Shown piece after piece: positions 48,744-58,482 of a DNA stretch of 64,000 nucleotides (positions within the stretch are counted from its first letter, which is position 1; every line of letters begins with the position of its first letter). The stretch comes from Deltaproteobacteria bacterium (GTDB lineage Bacteria > Desulfobacterota > Syntrophia > Syntrophales > UBA2192): positions 1 through 64,000 of the forward strand of contig JAAYEC010000030.1 of the NCBI GenBank assembly GCA_012728915.1. Reading direction: 5' to 3'. Position numbers and translations under genes: made by a program. The notes under the pieces were generated by a model. It was not told the origin of the DNA. It did no database searches and worked only from the letters and a program-made list of their open reading frames with translations.

Positions 48744-49934
48744 TTGTATAAAATCGAGGTCACCCGCTCCGTGCCAGTCAGGGACGATCTGACAACCTGG
48801 ATCGCGCTCAAGTCCGTCGAGGGGGTCGGCTGTGTCGCCTTCCGCAATCTCCTCGCAGCTTACGGATCCCCTCACCGCGTCTTCGAGGCCTCCCTGACCG
48901 ACCTGCAGCAGGCGGCGGGATTAAACCACAAGACGGCCCGCAACATCAAGGACTTTCGCGGCTGGGCACGGGCCCGCGCCGAGATCGCCCGGGCGGGTCG
49001 CGAGGACGTCTCGATCGTCACCTGCACCGACCCGGCGTACCCGGCGAGACTGCGGATGATTTACGACTATCCTCCGCTGCTCTATATCAAAGGAAGGCTC
49101 GACGCGGCGGACATCCCCGTGGCCGTCGTGGGGTCGCGAAACGCGACTCCCTACGGCCGCTACGTCACGGAGAGGCTCTGCCGGGAGATGGCCCAGCGGG
49201 GGCTGACTGTCGTCAGCGGGCTGGCCCGCGGGATCGATACCTGCGCCCACCGCGGCGCCCTGGCGGGCCGCGGCCGCACGGTTGCCGTGATGGGCTGCGG
49301 CATCGACGTGATCTACCCGCCGGAGAACCGCAAGCTCCACGCCGAGATCGCCGAGCGAGGAGCCGTCGTGACGGAGTTCCCCTTCGGCACGGAGCCGGAC
49401 CGGCCCCACTTCCCGGCGCGCAACCGCATCATCAGCGGCCTGTCGCTGGGAGTCCTCATCGTCGAGGCGGGCGAGAAGAGCGGTTCGCTCATCACGGCCC
49501 GGTGCGCACTGGATCAGGGGCGCGAGGTTTTCGCCGTCCCGGGCGGCATCGACCAGCCGGGCTCGCGGGGAACCAACAGGCTGCTGAGGCAGGGGGCCAA
49601 GCTCGTGGAGAACGTGGAGGACATCCTCGAGGAGATCCTCCCGCAGCTGGAGCGCCCCCGGCCGGTAACGGAGCCGCTGAGCACCGTTCCCGCGCCCGGC
49701 GCCGAAACCCGGAGCGAACGGCCCCCCGGAGGCCGGGAACTGAACGAAAACGAGTCGCGGCTGCTTGCATTCATTACAGAAGAGCCGCAGGATGCCGATA
49801 CCATCCTCAACCGCACGGGCCTGCCCGCCTCCGAGGCGCTGGCCCTGCTTTTGTCCCTGGAGCTCAAGGGATGCATCGTGCAGCTCCCGGGAAAGCGTTT
49901 CAAACTGAGGGAATCGTCATGTCGAGTTCGCTGA
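48744..49934 (+). CDS. dprA: DNA-processing protein DprA
   Basis: A 396-residue protein that loads RecA on incoming single-stranded DNA during transformation. It has an N-terminal helical domain (about 15-75), a Rossmann-like DprA core (VAVVGSRNATPYG, TVVSGLARGIDTCAHRGAL, HFPARNRIISGLS, REVFAVPGG) and a C-terminal winged helix. The start is set at TTG 48744 with AAGGA six bases before; GTG 48771 is possible. It overlaps topA by 16 bp, a common arrangement. Confidence 0.93.
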   Translation: MYKIEVTRSVPVRDDLTTWIALKSVEGVGCVAFRNLLAAYGSPHRVFEASLTDLQQAAGLNHKTARNIKDFRGWARARAEIARAGREDVSIVTCTDPAYPARLRMIYDYPPLLYIKGRLDAADIPVAVVGSRNATPYGRYVTERLCREMAQRGLTVVSGLARGIDTCAHRGALAGRGRTVAVMGCGIDVIYPPENRKLHAEIAERGAVVTEFPFGTEPDRPHFPARNRIISGLSLGVLIVEAGEKSGSLITARCALDQGREVFAVPGGIDQPGSRGTNRLLRQGAKLVENVEDILEEILPQLERPRPVTEPLSTVPAPGAETRSERPPGGRELNENESRLLAFITEEPQDADTILNRTGLPASEALALLLSLELKGCIVQLPGKRFKLRESSCRVR

Positions 49935-52144
49935 TCATCGTCGAGTCGCCCACCAAGGTCAAAACGATCAAGAAGTATCTCGGTTCGGAATTCGACGTGA
50001 AGGCCTCCGTGGGCCACGTGAAGGATCTGCCCAAGAACAAGCTCGGGATCGACATCAAGCACGACTTCAGCCCCACCTACGAGGTTCTCGAGGCGAAGAA
50101 GAAGGTCATCACCGAGCTGAAGAAAGCCGCCAGGGCTGCCGACACGGTCTACCTCGCCCCCGACCCCGACCGCGAGGGAGAAGCCATCGCCTGGCACATC
50201 GCCGAGGAGATCGCAGCGAAAGGCAAGACGATCTACCGCGTACTCTTCAACGACCTGACGAAGAACACGATGATGGCGGCCATCCGGAACCCCCTGCCCC
50301 TGGACACCAACCGCTACGAGGCCCAGCAGACGCGGCGCATCCTCGACCGGCTCGTGGGGTATCAGATCAGCCCCATCCTCTGGAAAAAGGTCAAGCGGGG
50401 CCTCTCGGCAGGCCGCGTGCAGTCCGTCGCCGTCCGGATCGTCTGCGAGCGCGAGGAGGAAATCCGGAATTTCAAGCCAGAGGAGTACTGGACGATCACG
50501 GCGGCCCTCGAAGGGGCCAACCCGCCGCCCTTCGAGGCCAAGCTCGTCAGGATCGGGGGGAAGAAAGCCAGGGTCGGAAACGCCGGGCAGGCCTCGGGGC
50601 TCGTCGAGCGGCTGAAGCAATCCGCATTCACCGTGAGCGCCGTCGAGAGCAAGGAGACGAAGCGAAACCCGCTGCCCCCCTTCACGACGAGCAAACTCCA
50701 GCAGGAGGCCTCCCGCTGGCTCCACTTCTCGCCGAAGAAAACCATGATGGTTGCCCAGAAGCTCTACGAGGGCATCGAGCTCGGCAAGGAAGGCCCCGTG
50801 GGGCTGATCACCTACATGAGGACCGACTCGGTCCGTGTTGCCGCAGAGGCCCTGGCCGAGGCGCGCGCCTTCATCCAGGACGTCTACGGCAAGGACTTCC
50901 TGCCTGCCAAGGCGAAGGTGTACGCCACCTCCGAGAAGGCCCAGGACGCACACGAGGCCATCCGGCCATCATCGCTCGCTTACCGGCCCCTCGAGGTCAA
51001 ACAATACCTCTCGAGCGACCAGTTCCGGCTCTACCAGCTGATCTGGAACCGCTTCGTGGCAAGCCAGATGAACCCGGCCGTCTACGACCAGACGACGGTG
51101 GACATCGCGGCGGGCGACTGCCTCTTCCAGGTCCGTGGCGCCGTCCTGAAGTTTGCGGGCTTCACGATCCTCTACACCGAGGGAAAGGACACGGACGACG
51201 AGAACGGCAACGGGAAAACCCTCCCGAAGCTGTCCGCGAAGGAAGTGCTGAGACTGCTGGAACTCAAGCCCGACCAGCATTACACCCAGCCGCCGCCCCG
51301 CTTCACCGAGGCGATGCTGGTGAGGGAGCTGGAAGAAAAAGGGATCGGAAGGCCCAGCACCTACGCCGCCATCCTCAGCACCATCCAGGACCGCAATTAC
51401 GTCAAGCTCGAGCAGGGCCGTATCCATCCCACGGATCTCGGGATCAAGGTGAACGAGCTGCTGGTCCGTCACTTCACGACCATCATGGACGTGGAGTTCA
51501 CCGCCGCCATGGAAGGCCAGCTTGACCGGATCGAGGAGGGCAAGCTCAACCGGATCGACACCCTGAGACAGTTCTACAGCCCCTTCAAGAAGGAACTGGA
51601 CGACGCCGAAAAGAACATGCCGAACGGAGAGCACACCGACGAGGTTTGCGACAAGTGCGGGGCGCCCATGGTCATCAAGTGGGGCCGTAATGGTCGTTTC
51701 ATGGCCTGCTCGAAGTACCCGGACTGCAGGAACACGAAGAACGTCAGCGGCGACGGCGCCAGCGGACCTGCGGAAGCGAAGCCGACGGACATCCCCTGCG
51801 AGACGTGCGGCAAGCCCATGGTGCTCAAGGAGGGCCGCTTCGGCAAGTTCCTCGGCTGCTCCGGCTACCCCGGGTGCAAGACGACGATGCCCTTCTCGAC
51901 GGGCGTGCCCTGCCCCGAGGAGGGCTGCACGGGGACGCTGGCGGAGAAGCGGACCAAGAAGGGGAAGGCCTTCTTCGGCTGCACCCGTTACCCCCATTGC
52001 CAATACGCCACCTGGGATCGGCCGATCGCCGAGGCCTGCCCGCTGTGCGGCTCGAAATTCCTCGTCGAGAAGTACAACCGGAAGGCGGGGCGCACGAAGG
52101 CATGTCCGAAGGAAGGCTGCGGGTTCAAGGAGCCGATCCCCTGA
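49919..52144 (+). CDS. topA: DNA topoisomerase I
   Basis: A 741-residue type IA topoisomerase that relaxes negative supercoils. TOPRIM motifs (LIIVESPTKVKTIKKYL; APDPDREGEAIAWHIAEE), the catalytic tyrosine in ITYMRTDSVRV, and RFTEAMLVRELEEKGIGRPSTYA are present. The C-terminus has four Cys4 zinc-ribbon units (CDKCGAPM, CETCGKPM, CPEEGC, CPLCGSKF). ATG 49919 lies within the last codons of dprA. Confidence 0.97.
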   Translation: MSSSLIIVESPTKVKTIKKYLGSEFDVKASVGHVKDLPKNKLGIDIKHDFSPTYEVLEAKKKVITELKKAARAADTVYLAPDPDREGEAIAWHIAEEIAAKGKTIYRVLFNDLTKNTMMAAIRNPLPLDTNRYEAQQTRRILDRLVGYQISPILWKKVKRGLSAGRVQSVAVRIVCEREEEIRNFKPEEYWTITAALEGANPPPFEAKLVRIGGKKARVGNAGQASGLVERLKQSAFTVSAVESKETKRNPLPPFTTSKLQQEASRWLHFSPKKTMMVAQKLYEGIELGKEGPVGLITYMRTDSVRVAAEALAEARAFIQDVYGKDFLPAKAKVYATSEKAQDAHEAIRPSSLAYRPLEVKQYLSSDQFRLYQLIWNRFVASQMNPAVYDQTTVDIAAGDCLFQVRGAVLKFAGFTILYTEGKDTDDENGNGKTLPKLSAKEVLRLLELKPDQHYTQPPPRFTEAMLVRELEEKGIGRPSTYAAILSTIQDRNYVKLEQGRIHPTDLGIKVNELLVRHFTTIMDVEFTAAMEGQLDRIEEGKLNRIDTLRQFYSPFKKELDDAEKNMPNGEHTDEVCDKCGAPMVIKWGRNGRFMACSKYPDCRNTKNVSGDGASGPAEAKPTDIPCETCGKPMVLKEGRFGKFLGCSGYPGCKTTMPFSTGVPCPEEGCTGTLAEKRTKKGKAFFGCTRYPHCQYATWDRPIAEACPLCGSKFLVEKYNRKAGRTKACPKEGCGFKEPIP

Positions 52145-53464
52145 ATGAAACCGATCATCATTGTCGGCGGCGGACTGGCAGGCTGCGAGGCGGCCTGGCA
52201 GTTGACGAGACGCGGCAACGAGGCCACGCTCGTCGACATGAAGCCGGACAAGCGCTCGCCGGCCCATCGCTCCCCCCGGCTGGCCGAGCTCGTCTGCAGC
52301 AACTCCCTGCGCTCCAATGATCCCGCAAGCGCCGCGGGGCTCCTCAAGGAGGAGATGCGGAGGCTCGACTCCCTCGTCATCGCCTCTGCAGACGCCACGG
52401 CCGTGCCCTCGGGCAAGGCCCTCGCCGTGGACCGGGTCCTGTTCTCGGAACGCATCGAACGGGTCCTGCTCGGACAGCGGGGCCTGCGCATCGTCCGGGA
52501 GGAATGCCGGGAGATCCCGGGGGGGGCGCATGTGATCCTCGCCACGGGCCCCCTCACCTCGGCCCCCCTTGCCGCAGCCATCGCGGACCTCGTCGGGCAG
52601 CAGTCCCTGTATTTCTACGACGCCATTGCGCCCATCGTGGACGCCTCCACGATCGACCGCACGAAGGTCTTCCGGGCATCCCGGTACGACGCGGGCGAGG
52701 GGGACTACCTGAACTGCCCCCTCGACGAAGAGCAGTACCGCAGCTTCCGCCTGGCCGTTCTCGGGGGGCGGGACATCCCCGCAAGGGCCTTCGAGGACGA
52801 GCGGTACTTCGAGGGATGCCTCCCCGTCGAGGTCCTGGCCCGCCGCGGGGAAGACACCCTGCGGTTCGGCCCCATGAAACCCGTCGGTCTGGTCGACCCC
52901 TGCACGGGCAGGGAGCCCTATGCCGTCGTCCAGCTGAGACAGGAGAACCGGGAGGGGACCCTGTTCAACATGGTGGGCTTCCAGACCCGTCTGGCCCGGC
53001 CCGAGCAGGAGCGGATCTTCCGCACGATCCCCGGGCTCGGGAAGGCCGAATTTCTGCGCTTCGGGAGCATCCACCGCAACACCTACATTCACGCTCCCAC
53101 CCTGTTGACGGACACCCTGCAGTTGCGCGCAAACCCCGACCTGATCTTCGCGGGCCAGATCACCGGAGTCGAGGGCTATGTCGAGTCGGCCGCCACAGGC
53201 CTGCTGGCCGGTCTGTTCCTCGACCGCATCCGCCGGGGCCTGCCGTTCTCCCCTCCTCCGCGCACGACCGCGCTGGGCGCGCTGCTGGGGCACGTCTCCT
53301 CCCCGGGAGGAAAGGGCTATCAGCCGATGAATATCAATTTCGGAATTTTCGAGCCCCTCGGCCCGGGGGTGAGAAAACGGGACCGGGGCGAGCGTTACCG
53401 CCAGCGCTCGCTCGCCGCCCTGGAAGAATGGAAGTGCCGATCAGTCGGAACGCCTCCGCCCTGA
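52145..53464 (+). CDS. trmFO: Folate- and FAD-dependent tRNA U54 methyltransferase TrmFO
   Basis: A 439-residue flavoprotein that makes 5-methyluridine at position 54 of tRNA using methylene-tetrahydrofolate. FAD motif IIIVGGGLAGCEAAWQL; conserved AELVCSNSLRSN; FYDAIAPIVDASTID; GQITGVEGYVESAATGLLAG. It starts on the base after the topA stop, so it is translationally coupled to it. Confidence 0.96.
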   Translation: MKPIIIVGGGLAGCEAAWQLTRRGNEATLVDMKPDKRSPAHRSPRLAELVCSNSLRSNDPASAAGLLKEEMRRLDSLVIASADATAVPSGKALAVDRVLFSERIERVLLGQRGLRIVREECREIPGGAHVILATGPLTSAPLAAAIADLVGQQSLYFYDAIAPIVDASTIDRTKVFRASRYDAGEGDYLNCPLDEEQYRSFRLAVLGGRDIPARAFEDERYFEGCLPVEVLARRGEDTLRFGPMKPVGLVDPCTGREPYAVVQLRQENREGTLFNMVGFQTRLARPEQERIFRTIPGLGKAEFLRFGSIHRNTYIHAPTLLTDTLQLRANPDLIFAGQITGVEGYVESAATGLLAGLFLDRIRRGLPFSPPPRTTALGALLGHVSSPGGKGYQPMNINFGIFEPLGPGVRKRDRGERYRQRSLAALEEWKCRSVGTPPP

Positions 53465-53565
53465 GGCCCCTGCGTTCCAGGGGGACATCCCGTCCCGGCG
53501 GTCCCCGCTGGCCTGCTGCACCCGCCGGATTCGTGAGCGCCGTCGGCGGCTACGGGGCACCTCGC

Positions 53566-53790
53566 TCAGCCCCCTTTGCCGGAGACCTCCGACTCGCCCG
53601 AATCGACGGTTATGGCTCCTGCGGGACAGTCCCCGGCGACTTGCTCGATGAGGAGGGCCCTGCGGCGATCGGGGTCGCGGACCTCGAAAACGGAGCGCAT
53701 GTGCAGTCCCCACTCCATGAACACCTCCGGGCAGGTGTTCACGCAGATCTCGCAGCCGATGCATTTTTCTTTTTGGATCACGATCCGCAT
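53566..53790 (-). CDS. [4Fe-4S] ferredoxin
   Basis: A 74-residue small ferredoxin (MRIVIQKEKCIGCEICVNTCPEVF ... GDCPAGAI). C-x2-C-x2-C plus a distal CPAG cysteine give one 4Fe-4S cluster; a further cysteine (CPEVF) lies after the third. The start could be a GTG six bases upstream. It is a stand-alone electron carrier, facing trmFO. Confidence 0.85.
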   Translation of the reverse strand: MRIVIQKEKCIGCEICVNTCPEVFMEWGLHMRSVFEVRDPDRRRALLIEQVAGDCPAGAITVDSGESEVSGKGG

Positions 53791-53896
53791 GGGCACTGAT
53801 GTGGCCGCCTTTCGGTAACGCGGTTCCACAAGACGTCAGGGACCGGCGGCGGGGACAGGAAAACCCGCGGGACAGGCCTGTTCCCTGCGGCCCGCC

Positions 53897-54529
53897 TCAC
53901 TCGACCAGCCGGTTTCGTATGGCGTAGGTCGTGAGCTCCGCATTGTTCTTCAGCTTCATCTTGTCCAGGATCCGGGCCCGGTAGGTGCTCACCGTCTTGA
54001 CGCTGAGGCACACTTCCTCGGCGATGTCCGAGACGGTCTTCCCCGAGGCGATCATCAGCAGGATCTGGTACTCCCGATCGGACAGCGTCTCGTGGGGGGC
54101 CTTCTCCGCGTCGCCGTCGATCTCGTAAGCCAGCTTCTCCGCAAGCGACAGGCTGATGTACTTCCCGCCTCTCGACACCTTCCGGATGGCCGAGATGAGC
54201 TCCTCCGGCGCGCTGGCCTTCGTCAGGTACCCCGCGGCGCCCGCCTTGAGCGCCCGGATGGCGTATTGCTCCTCGGGGTAGATGCTCAGGATCAGGACGG
54301 GGATCTTCGGGTTGACCGCCTTGAGTTCCTTGAGGACCTCGAGGCCGCTCTTCCCGGGCATGGAAATGTCCAGGAGGATGGCATCGTATTCCTTCTTCGC
54401 GACGAGCGCAAGAACCTCTTGGCCGCTTCCCGCCTCGTCGGCGACAAGGAGATCGGCCGTGTCCGACAGAACCTGCTTGAACCCCTGGCGGACAATTGGA
54501 TGGTCGTCGGCAATCAGAATCCGGATCAT
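53897..54529 (-). CDS. NarL/FixJ-type response regulator
   Basis: A 210-residue two-component regulator: receiver (ILIADDHPIV, phosphoacceptor D in AILLDISMPGKSG, lysine in YLTKAS) and a LuxR helix-turn-helix (LSDREYQILLMIASGKTVSDIAEEVCLSVKTVSTYRARILDKM). The start ATG overlaps the kinase stop as ATGA, with a GGAGGCGAGGA site. Partner of the kinase upstream. Confidence 0.94.
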   Translation of the reverse strand: MIRILIADDHPIVRQGFKQVLSDTADLLVADEAGSGQEVLALVAKKEYDAILLDISMPGKSGLEVLKELKAVNPKIPVLILSIYPEEQYAIRALKAGAAGYLTKASAPEELISAIRKVSRGGKYISLSLAEKLAYEIDGDAEKAPHETLSDREYQILLMIASGKTVSDIAEEVCLSVKTVSTYRARILDKMKLKNNAELTTYAIRNRLVE

Positions 54530-56763
54530 TCCTCGCCTCCTCTCCAATCGGGCAGACGGACCGTCACCGTCGTCCCCTTCCTGCTCCTGCCGGAGATCCT
54601 GACCTCCCCCCCGCGGTAATCGACACGCTCCCTGACACCGAGAAGGCCGAAGGATTTCGGCTTGTGGAGCTCATCCTCGCGGATCCCCCGGCCGTTGTCC
54701 GCCACGACGAGTTCCAGATCGTCCCCCAGCCCCCTCAGGCTCACCTCGACGCGCGTTGCCCCGGCGTGCCTGGCCACGTTCGTCAACGTCTCCTGGAGGA
54801 TCCGGAAGACGGTGATGGAGGTGTCCTTGTTGGGCTCCATGTCCGGGGGGGTCACGTCGACACGGCACCGGATGCCCGTGCGATTCTGGAACTCCTGGCA
54901 CTGCCACTCGACGGCCGCGGGCAGCCCCAGGTGGTCGAGCATGCCGGGCCTGAGGTCCATGTAGATCCTCTTGACGGTCTGCATGGTCATGTCGATGAGA
55001 TCCTTCATCGCCTTCGTCCTCTCCTGCAGGAGTTGCTGCCGCTCGGGGATTTTCTTCCTCAGGAGGATGATGCCCGTGTTGAGGGCCGTCAGGAGCTGGC
55101 CCAGTTCGTCGTGCAGCTCCTGGGCGATCCGGGTCCGCTCCTTCTCCCGCGCGGTCTGCAGGTGCATGGAGAGATCGCGGAGCCGGCCCCTCGAGAGCTC
55201 AAGTTCCTTCTCGAACTGCTTGCGATAGGTGATGTTCTCGAAGGTCAGGACGATGCGTTTCTGCGCGAGCCGTTCCCCGATGCGGGCGGCGCTGATCGTG
55301 CACTGGACCTCGGTCCCGTCCCTCCTGACACAGGGATGCTCCATGGAAAAGGTCCTGCGCCTCTCCAGCGTGGAGTAGAGCAGCTGCTCGATGACCTCGA
55401 ACTCCTCGCCAGAGCGGTACAGGACGCGCGTCTCCTCGCCGATCAGCTCCTCCGGCTTCCACCCGAAGACCTTCTCGACGCCGTCGTTGGCGAAGAATAC
55501 ACGCCCCTCCCGCAGCCCGATGACGGCGTGCGGAATCGACTCCAGGATCGAGGCCTCCAGGGCCTCGAGCTCCTCGAGCTTGCGCTGCGCTTCCTTCTGC
55601 TCGGTGATGTCCATCGAGTTGCCGAGGACGGCCTGCTTGCCCTGGAAGCGGATCGGCCTCACCGTTTCCAGGATCCACCGGATCTCGCCGTGCTTCGTGA
55701 GAACCCGGAAGACATGGGGGGTTCGCCCCTTCCCCCGCAGCATGGCCTTGGCCCTGCGGGCGACCAGGGCTCGGTCGTCGGGGTGAACGAGCATCATGGA
55801 GCTCTTGCCGGTCAGCTCGTCGGGGCGGTAATCGACGTAGGCCGCCCCGACGGAGTTAATGTAGAGAAACGTCCCGTCGTGAACCAGGTACACCCCGACC
55901 TGGGAGTTTTCGGCCATGGTCACGTAGACCTCCTCGGCCGTTTTCTGTTCCGTGATGTCCTCGTAGGTGACGACGACCTGCTTGTCGACGAGCGCGTCAC
56001 CGATCCGGGACGCTGTCAGGCGGCAGATGATGGGCGTTCCGTCCCTGCGTTTGCGCTTCACCTCGGCGGAGAACGTTCGCTGCGTTTCCAGGCAGCGGTA
56101 CAGGTTGTCCGCGCCGACGATCCACTCCTTCCGGGAGCGGTAGAAAATGCGCGTGCTCTTGCCGATGACCTCCTCGCGTCTCCAGCCGAAGACTTTTTCG
56201 ACGCCGTCGTTGGCGAAGATGATCTTCCGGTTCTTGAGCCCGAAGACGGCGTGGGGGATCGCCTCGAGGATCGACGCCTCGAGGGCCTCCAGCCGGGAGA
56301 GGCGCTCCCGCGCCTCGACCTGCCCCGTGATGTCCATCGACTGGCCCAGCACGGCGCGCCCCGATCCGAATTCGATGGGGGTGACGGACTCCAGGATCCA
56401 GTGGACCCGGCCGTCCATCCCGACGGTCCGGAACTCGTAGGGTTGCGTGCGCTTCCCCCGGAGCATGTCGCGGGCCATCGCGGCGACGGCCTCGCGGTCG
56501 TCGGGGTGGACGAAGCCGGCGGCCTTCTTCCCGATGAGATCCGTCGGGCGACACCCCAGGCGGGAGGCAGTGAACTGGTTGACGAAGCGGAACATCCCGC
56601 CTCGGATGATGTAGACGCCCGCCTCGGCGGTAGCGGCCAGCAAGCGGTAGAGCTTGCCCTCGAAGAGTTTTTCGCTCCCCTGCTTCTCGTACTCCATCAC
56701 CTTCAGGCGGAGGGATTCCATTTTCCGGAGAAGCTCTTTTTTCGTCAGGTGCTCTAAGGTCAT
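54526..56763 (-). CDS. Multi-PAS histidine kinase (HisKA_3, NarX/DegS-like)
   Basis: A 745-residue cytosolic sensor kinase without membrane helices. Four PAS units lie in an A-B-A-B order (about 45-160, 165-275, 285-400, 405-520). The two A units share HPDDR and WILE(S/T)V, and the two B units share IPHAV.GL and FANDGVEKVFGW. A HisKA_3 dimerisation domain (QELHDELGQLLTALNTGI) and an HATPase_c domain (VADNGRGI, SFGLLGVRERV) follow. It is translationally coupled to the response regulator. Signal unknown. Confidence 0.92.
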   Translation of the reverse strand: MTLEHLTKKELLRKMESLRLKVMEYEKQGSEKLFEGKLYRLLAATAEAGVYIIRGGMFRFVNQFTASRLGCRPTDLIGKKAAGFVHPDDREAVAAMARDMLRGKRTQPYEFRTVGMDGRVHWILESVTPIEFGSGRAVLGQSMDITGQVEARERLSRLEALEASILEAIPHAVFGLKNRKIIFANDGVEKVFGWRREEVIGKSTRIFYRSRKEWIVGADNLYRCLETQRTFSAEVKRKRRDGTPIICRLTASRIGDALVDKQVVVTYEDITEQKTAEEVYVTMAENSQVGVYLVHDGTFLYINSVGAAYVDYRPDELTGKSSMMLVHPDDRALVARRAKAMLRGKGRTPHVFRVLTKHGEIRWILETVRPIRFQGKQAVLGNSMDITEQKEAQRKLEELEALEASILESIPHAVIGLREGRVFFANDGVEKVFGWKPEELIGEETRVLYRSGEEFEVIEQLLYSTLERRRTFSMEHPCVRRDGTEVQCTISAARIGERLAQKRIVLTFENITYRKQFEKELELSRGRLRDLSMHLQTAREKERTRIAQELHDELGQLLTALNTGIILLRKKIPERQQLLQERTKAMKDLIDMTMQTVKRIYMDLRPGMLDHLGLPAAVEWQCQEFQNRTGIRCRVDVTPPDMEPNKDTSITVFRILQETLTNVARHAGATRVEVSLRGLGDDLELVVADNGRGIREDELHKPKSFGLLGVRERVDYRGGEVRISGRSRKGTTVTVRLPDWRGGEE

Positions 56764-56801
56764 GAGACAAATCCGGCTTCCCTCCCTACGGGAGGGCGGG
56801 C

Positions 56802-57578
56802 CTACTGGTTTCGATCGAAGATGATGCGGAGCCCGTCGAGGGTCAGGAAATCGTCGACCACGTCGATGCTCCTCGTCTCCGGGGCGATGATCTTGGCAAG
56901 CCCCCCCGTGGCGACGACCCGGGGGTTCGATCGGGTCTCGGCCTTCATGCGCTCGACGATCCCGTCGACAAGGCCCGCGTAGCCGAACATGACCCCCGCC
57001 TGCATGCTGCTGACCGTGTCCTTCGCGATGATCGTCCGCGGCCTCTTGAGCTCCACGCGAGGCAGCTTGGAGGCCTTCTCGAAGAGTGCGTCGGTGGAGA
57101 TGGCGATGCCCGGAGAAATGACCCCGCCCATGTATTCGCCCCTCTTCGACACATAGTCGAAGGTGGTCGCGGTGCCGAAGTCCACGACGATCAGCTCCGT
57201 CCTGAATTTCTCGTAGGCTGCGACGGCGTTGACGATCCGGTCGGCGCCGACCTCCTTCGGGTTGTCGTAGAAGATGGGCATCCCCGTCTTGATCCCCGGC
57301 TCCACGATGAGGGGCCTGAGGTGGAAGTACTTCTGGCACAAGGGCTCCAGGATGTTGAGCATGGGGGGAACGACGCAGGAGATGATGATCCCCGTCAGGC
57401 TCACCGGTTTGGCGCCGGACTTGACGGTCTTGTAGAGGTTCACGATCAGCATGCCGTACTCGTCCACGGTGTGATTGGCGACGGTCCGGATCCGCCAGTC
57501 GTAGATGAGCCTGTCTCCGTCGAAAAGCCCCAGCACGGTGTTGCTGTTCCCCACATCCATGGCCAGCAGCATGATCAC
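56802..57578 (-). CDS. coaX: Type III pantothenate kinase
   Basis: A 258-residue ASKHA-fold kinase for the first step of coenzyme A synthesis. Motifs: [49 protein letters not shown]. The GTG start at 57578 overlaps the birA stop as GTGA; an ATG two codons later is possible. CoaX is often found after birA. Confidence 0.95.
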   Translation of the reverse strand: MIMLLAMDVGNSNTVLGLFDGDRLIYDWRIRTVANHTVDEYGMLIVNLYKTVKSGAKPVSLTGIIISCVVPPMLNILEPLCQKYFHLRPLIVEPGIKTGMPIFYDNPKEVGADRIVNAVAAYEKFRTELIVVDFGTATTFDYVSKRGEYMGGVISPGIAISTDALFEKASKLPRVELKRPRTIIAKDTVSSMQAGVMFGYAGLVDGIVERMKAETRSNPRVVATGGLAKIIAPETRSIDVVDDFLTLDGLRIIFDRNQ

Positions 57579-58363
57579 AACCTCTCGATATAGACGTCAC
57601 CGGCGAGCACCCGCTGTGCGCCGGTCTCCCCCTCGAGCACAAGGGCCCCGCTCGCGTCGAGCCCCGATACGGTGCCCCGCTGGACGCCGTTGCCGAAGAC
57701 GACCTCGACCCGCCTGCCCACGATGTCGGCATACCGCAGCCAGGTCTCCCGGATGGCGGCCGAGTCGCCCTGGAGGAAAATCCGGTACCACCGCTCCGTT
57801 TGCTCGAAGAGTCGGGCGGCCGCGTCGAGCCGTTGCGCCTCGCACCCGGTCTCGATGCGAAGGGACGTGGCCGTCTCGCGGAGCCCGCGCGGGAAATCGA
57901 GCCGGGCCATGTTGACGTTCAGCCCGATGCCGATGATGACGAACTGGACCCGATCCCCCCTGGTCCGCATCTCCGTCAGCATGCCGCAGATCTTTTTCCC
58001 GCCGACGAGGACGTCGTTGGGCCACTTGAGCCTCACCCGCCCCGGGCAGTACTGCGCGACCACCTCCGCGACGGCCACGCCCGTCATCAGCGGGATGAGC
58101 GACGAAGACACGGCGGGGATATCGGGCCGCAGGAGCACGGAAAGGTAGAGGTTCTTCGAGGGCGGCGATTCCCAGACCCGGTCCAGTCGCCCCCGGCCCC
58201 GGGTCTGCGCGTCGGCCATGACGACCGTGCCCTCGGGCGCGCCCTGCTGGGCCAGGCGAAGGGCCTCGGAGTTGGTCGATTCCACCTCTTCGAAATACTC
58301 GATCCGCCTGCCGACGACCCGGCGGGCAAAGAAGGTCCTCAGCTCCTCCACGTTCATGTTCAT
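57575..58363 (-). CDS. birA: Biotin--[acetyl-CoA-carboxylase] ligase
   Basis: A 262-residue biotin protein ligase that attaches biotin to carrier domains. It lacks the N-terminal DNA-binding domain of E. coli BirA, so it is not a repressor. Motifs: [56 protein letters not shown], and an SH3-like C-terminus. It is coupled to coaX. Confidence 0.95.
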   Translation of the reverse strand: MNMNVEELRTFFARRVVGRRIEYFEEVESTNSEALRLAQQGAPEGTVVMADAQTRGRGRLDRVWESPPSKNLYLSVLLRPDIPAVSSSLIPLMTGVAVAEVVAQYCPGRVRLKWPNDVLVGGKKICGMLTEMRTRGDRVQFVIIGIGLNVNMARLDFPRGLRETATSLRIETGCEAQRLDAAARLFEQTERWYRIFLQGDSAAIRETWLRYADIVGRRVEVVFGNGVQRGTVSGLDASGALVLEGETGAQRVLAGDVYIERL

Positions 58364-58375
58364 GGTGACAACGAA

Positions 58376-58413
58376 AGGCGGGATTGCTTCGTCGCTGCGT
58401 TCCTCGCAATGAC
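58376..58413. repeat. Dispersed repeat, CATTGCGAGGA family
   Basis: The minus strand reads TCATTGCGAGGAACGCAG followed by CGACGAAGCAATCCCG. This imperfect palindrome is like the short interspersed repeats (GTCATTGCGAGG ... CGAAGCAATC) seen in many bacterial genomes. It lies between nadC and birA. Confidence 0.65.
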
Positions 58414-58435
58414 CATTGAGCAGATGTCACTCATC

Positions 58436-58482
58436 GCCTTTTGCCTTTTGCCTTTCGCCTTTAGCCTCTAGCCTTTCGCCTT
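58436..58482. repeat. Degenerate 7-bp tandem repeat (GCCTTTN)
   Basis: Seven head-to-tail units: GCCTTTT, GCCTTTT, GCCTTTC, GCCTTTA, GCCTCTA, GCCTTTC, then GCCTTC. It covers the nadC stop codon (TAG, 58468-58470) and its last codons, so length changes would alter the C-terminus. Confidence 0.85.
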
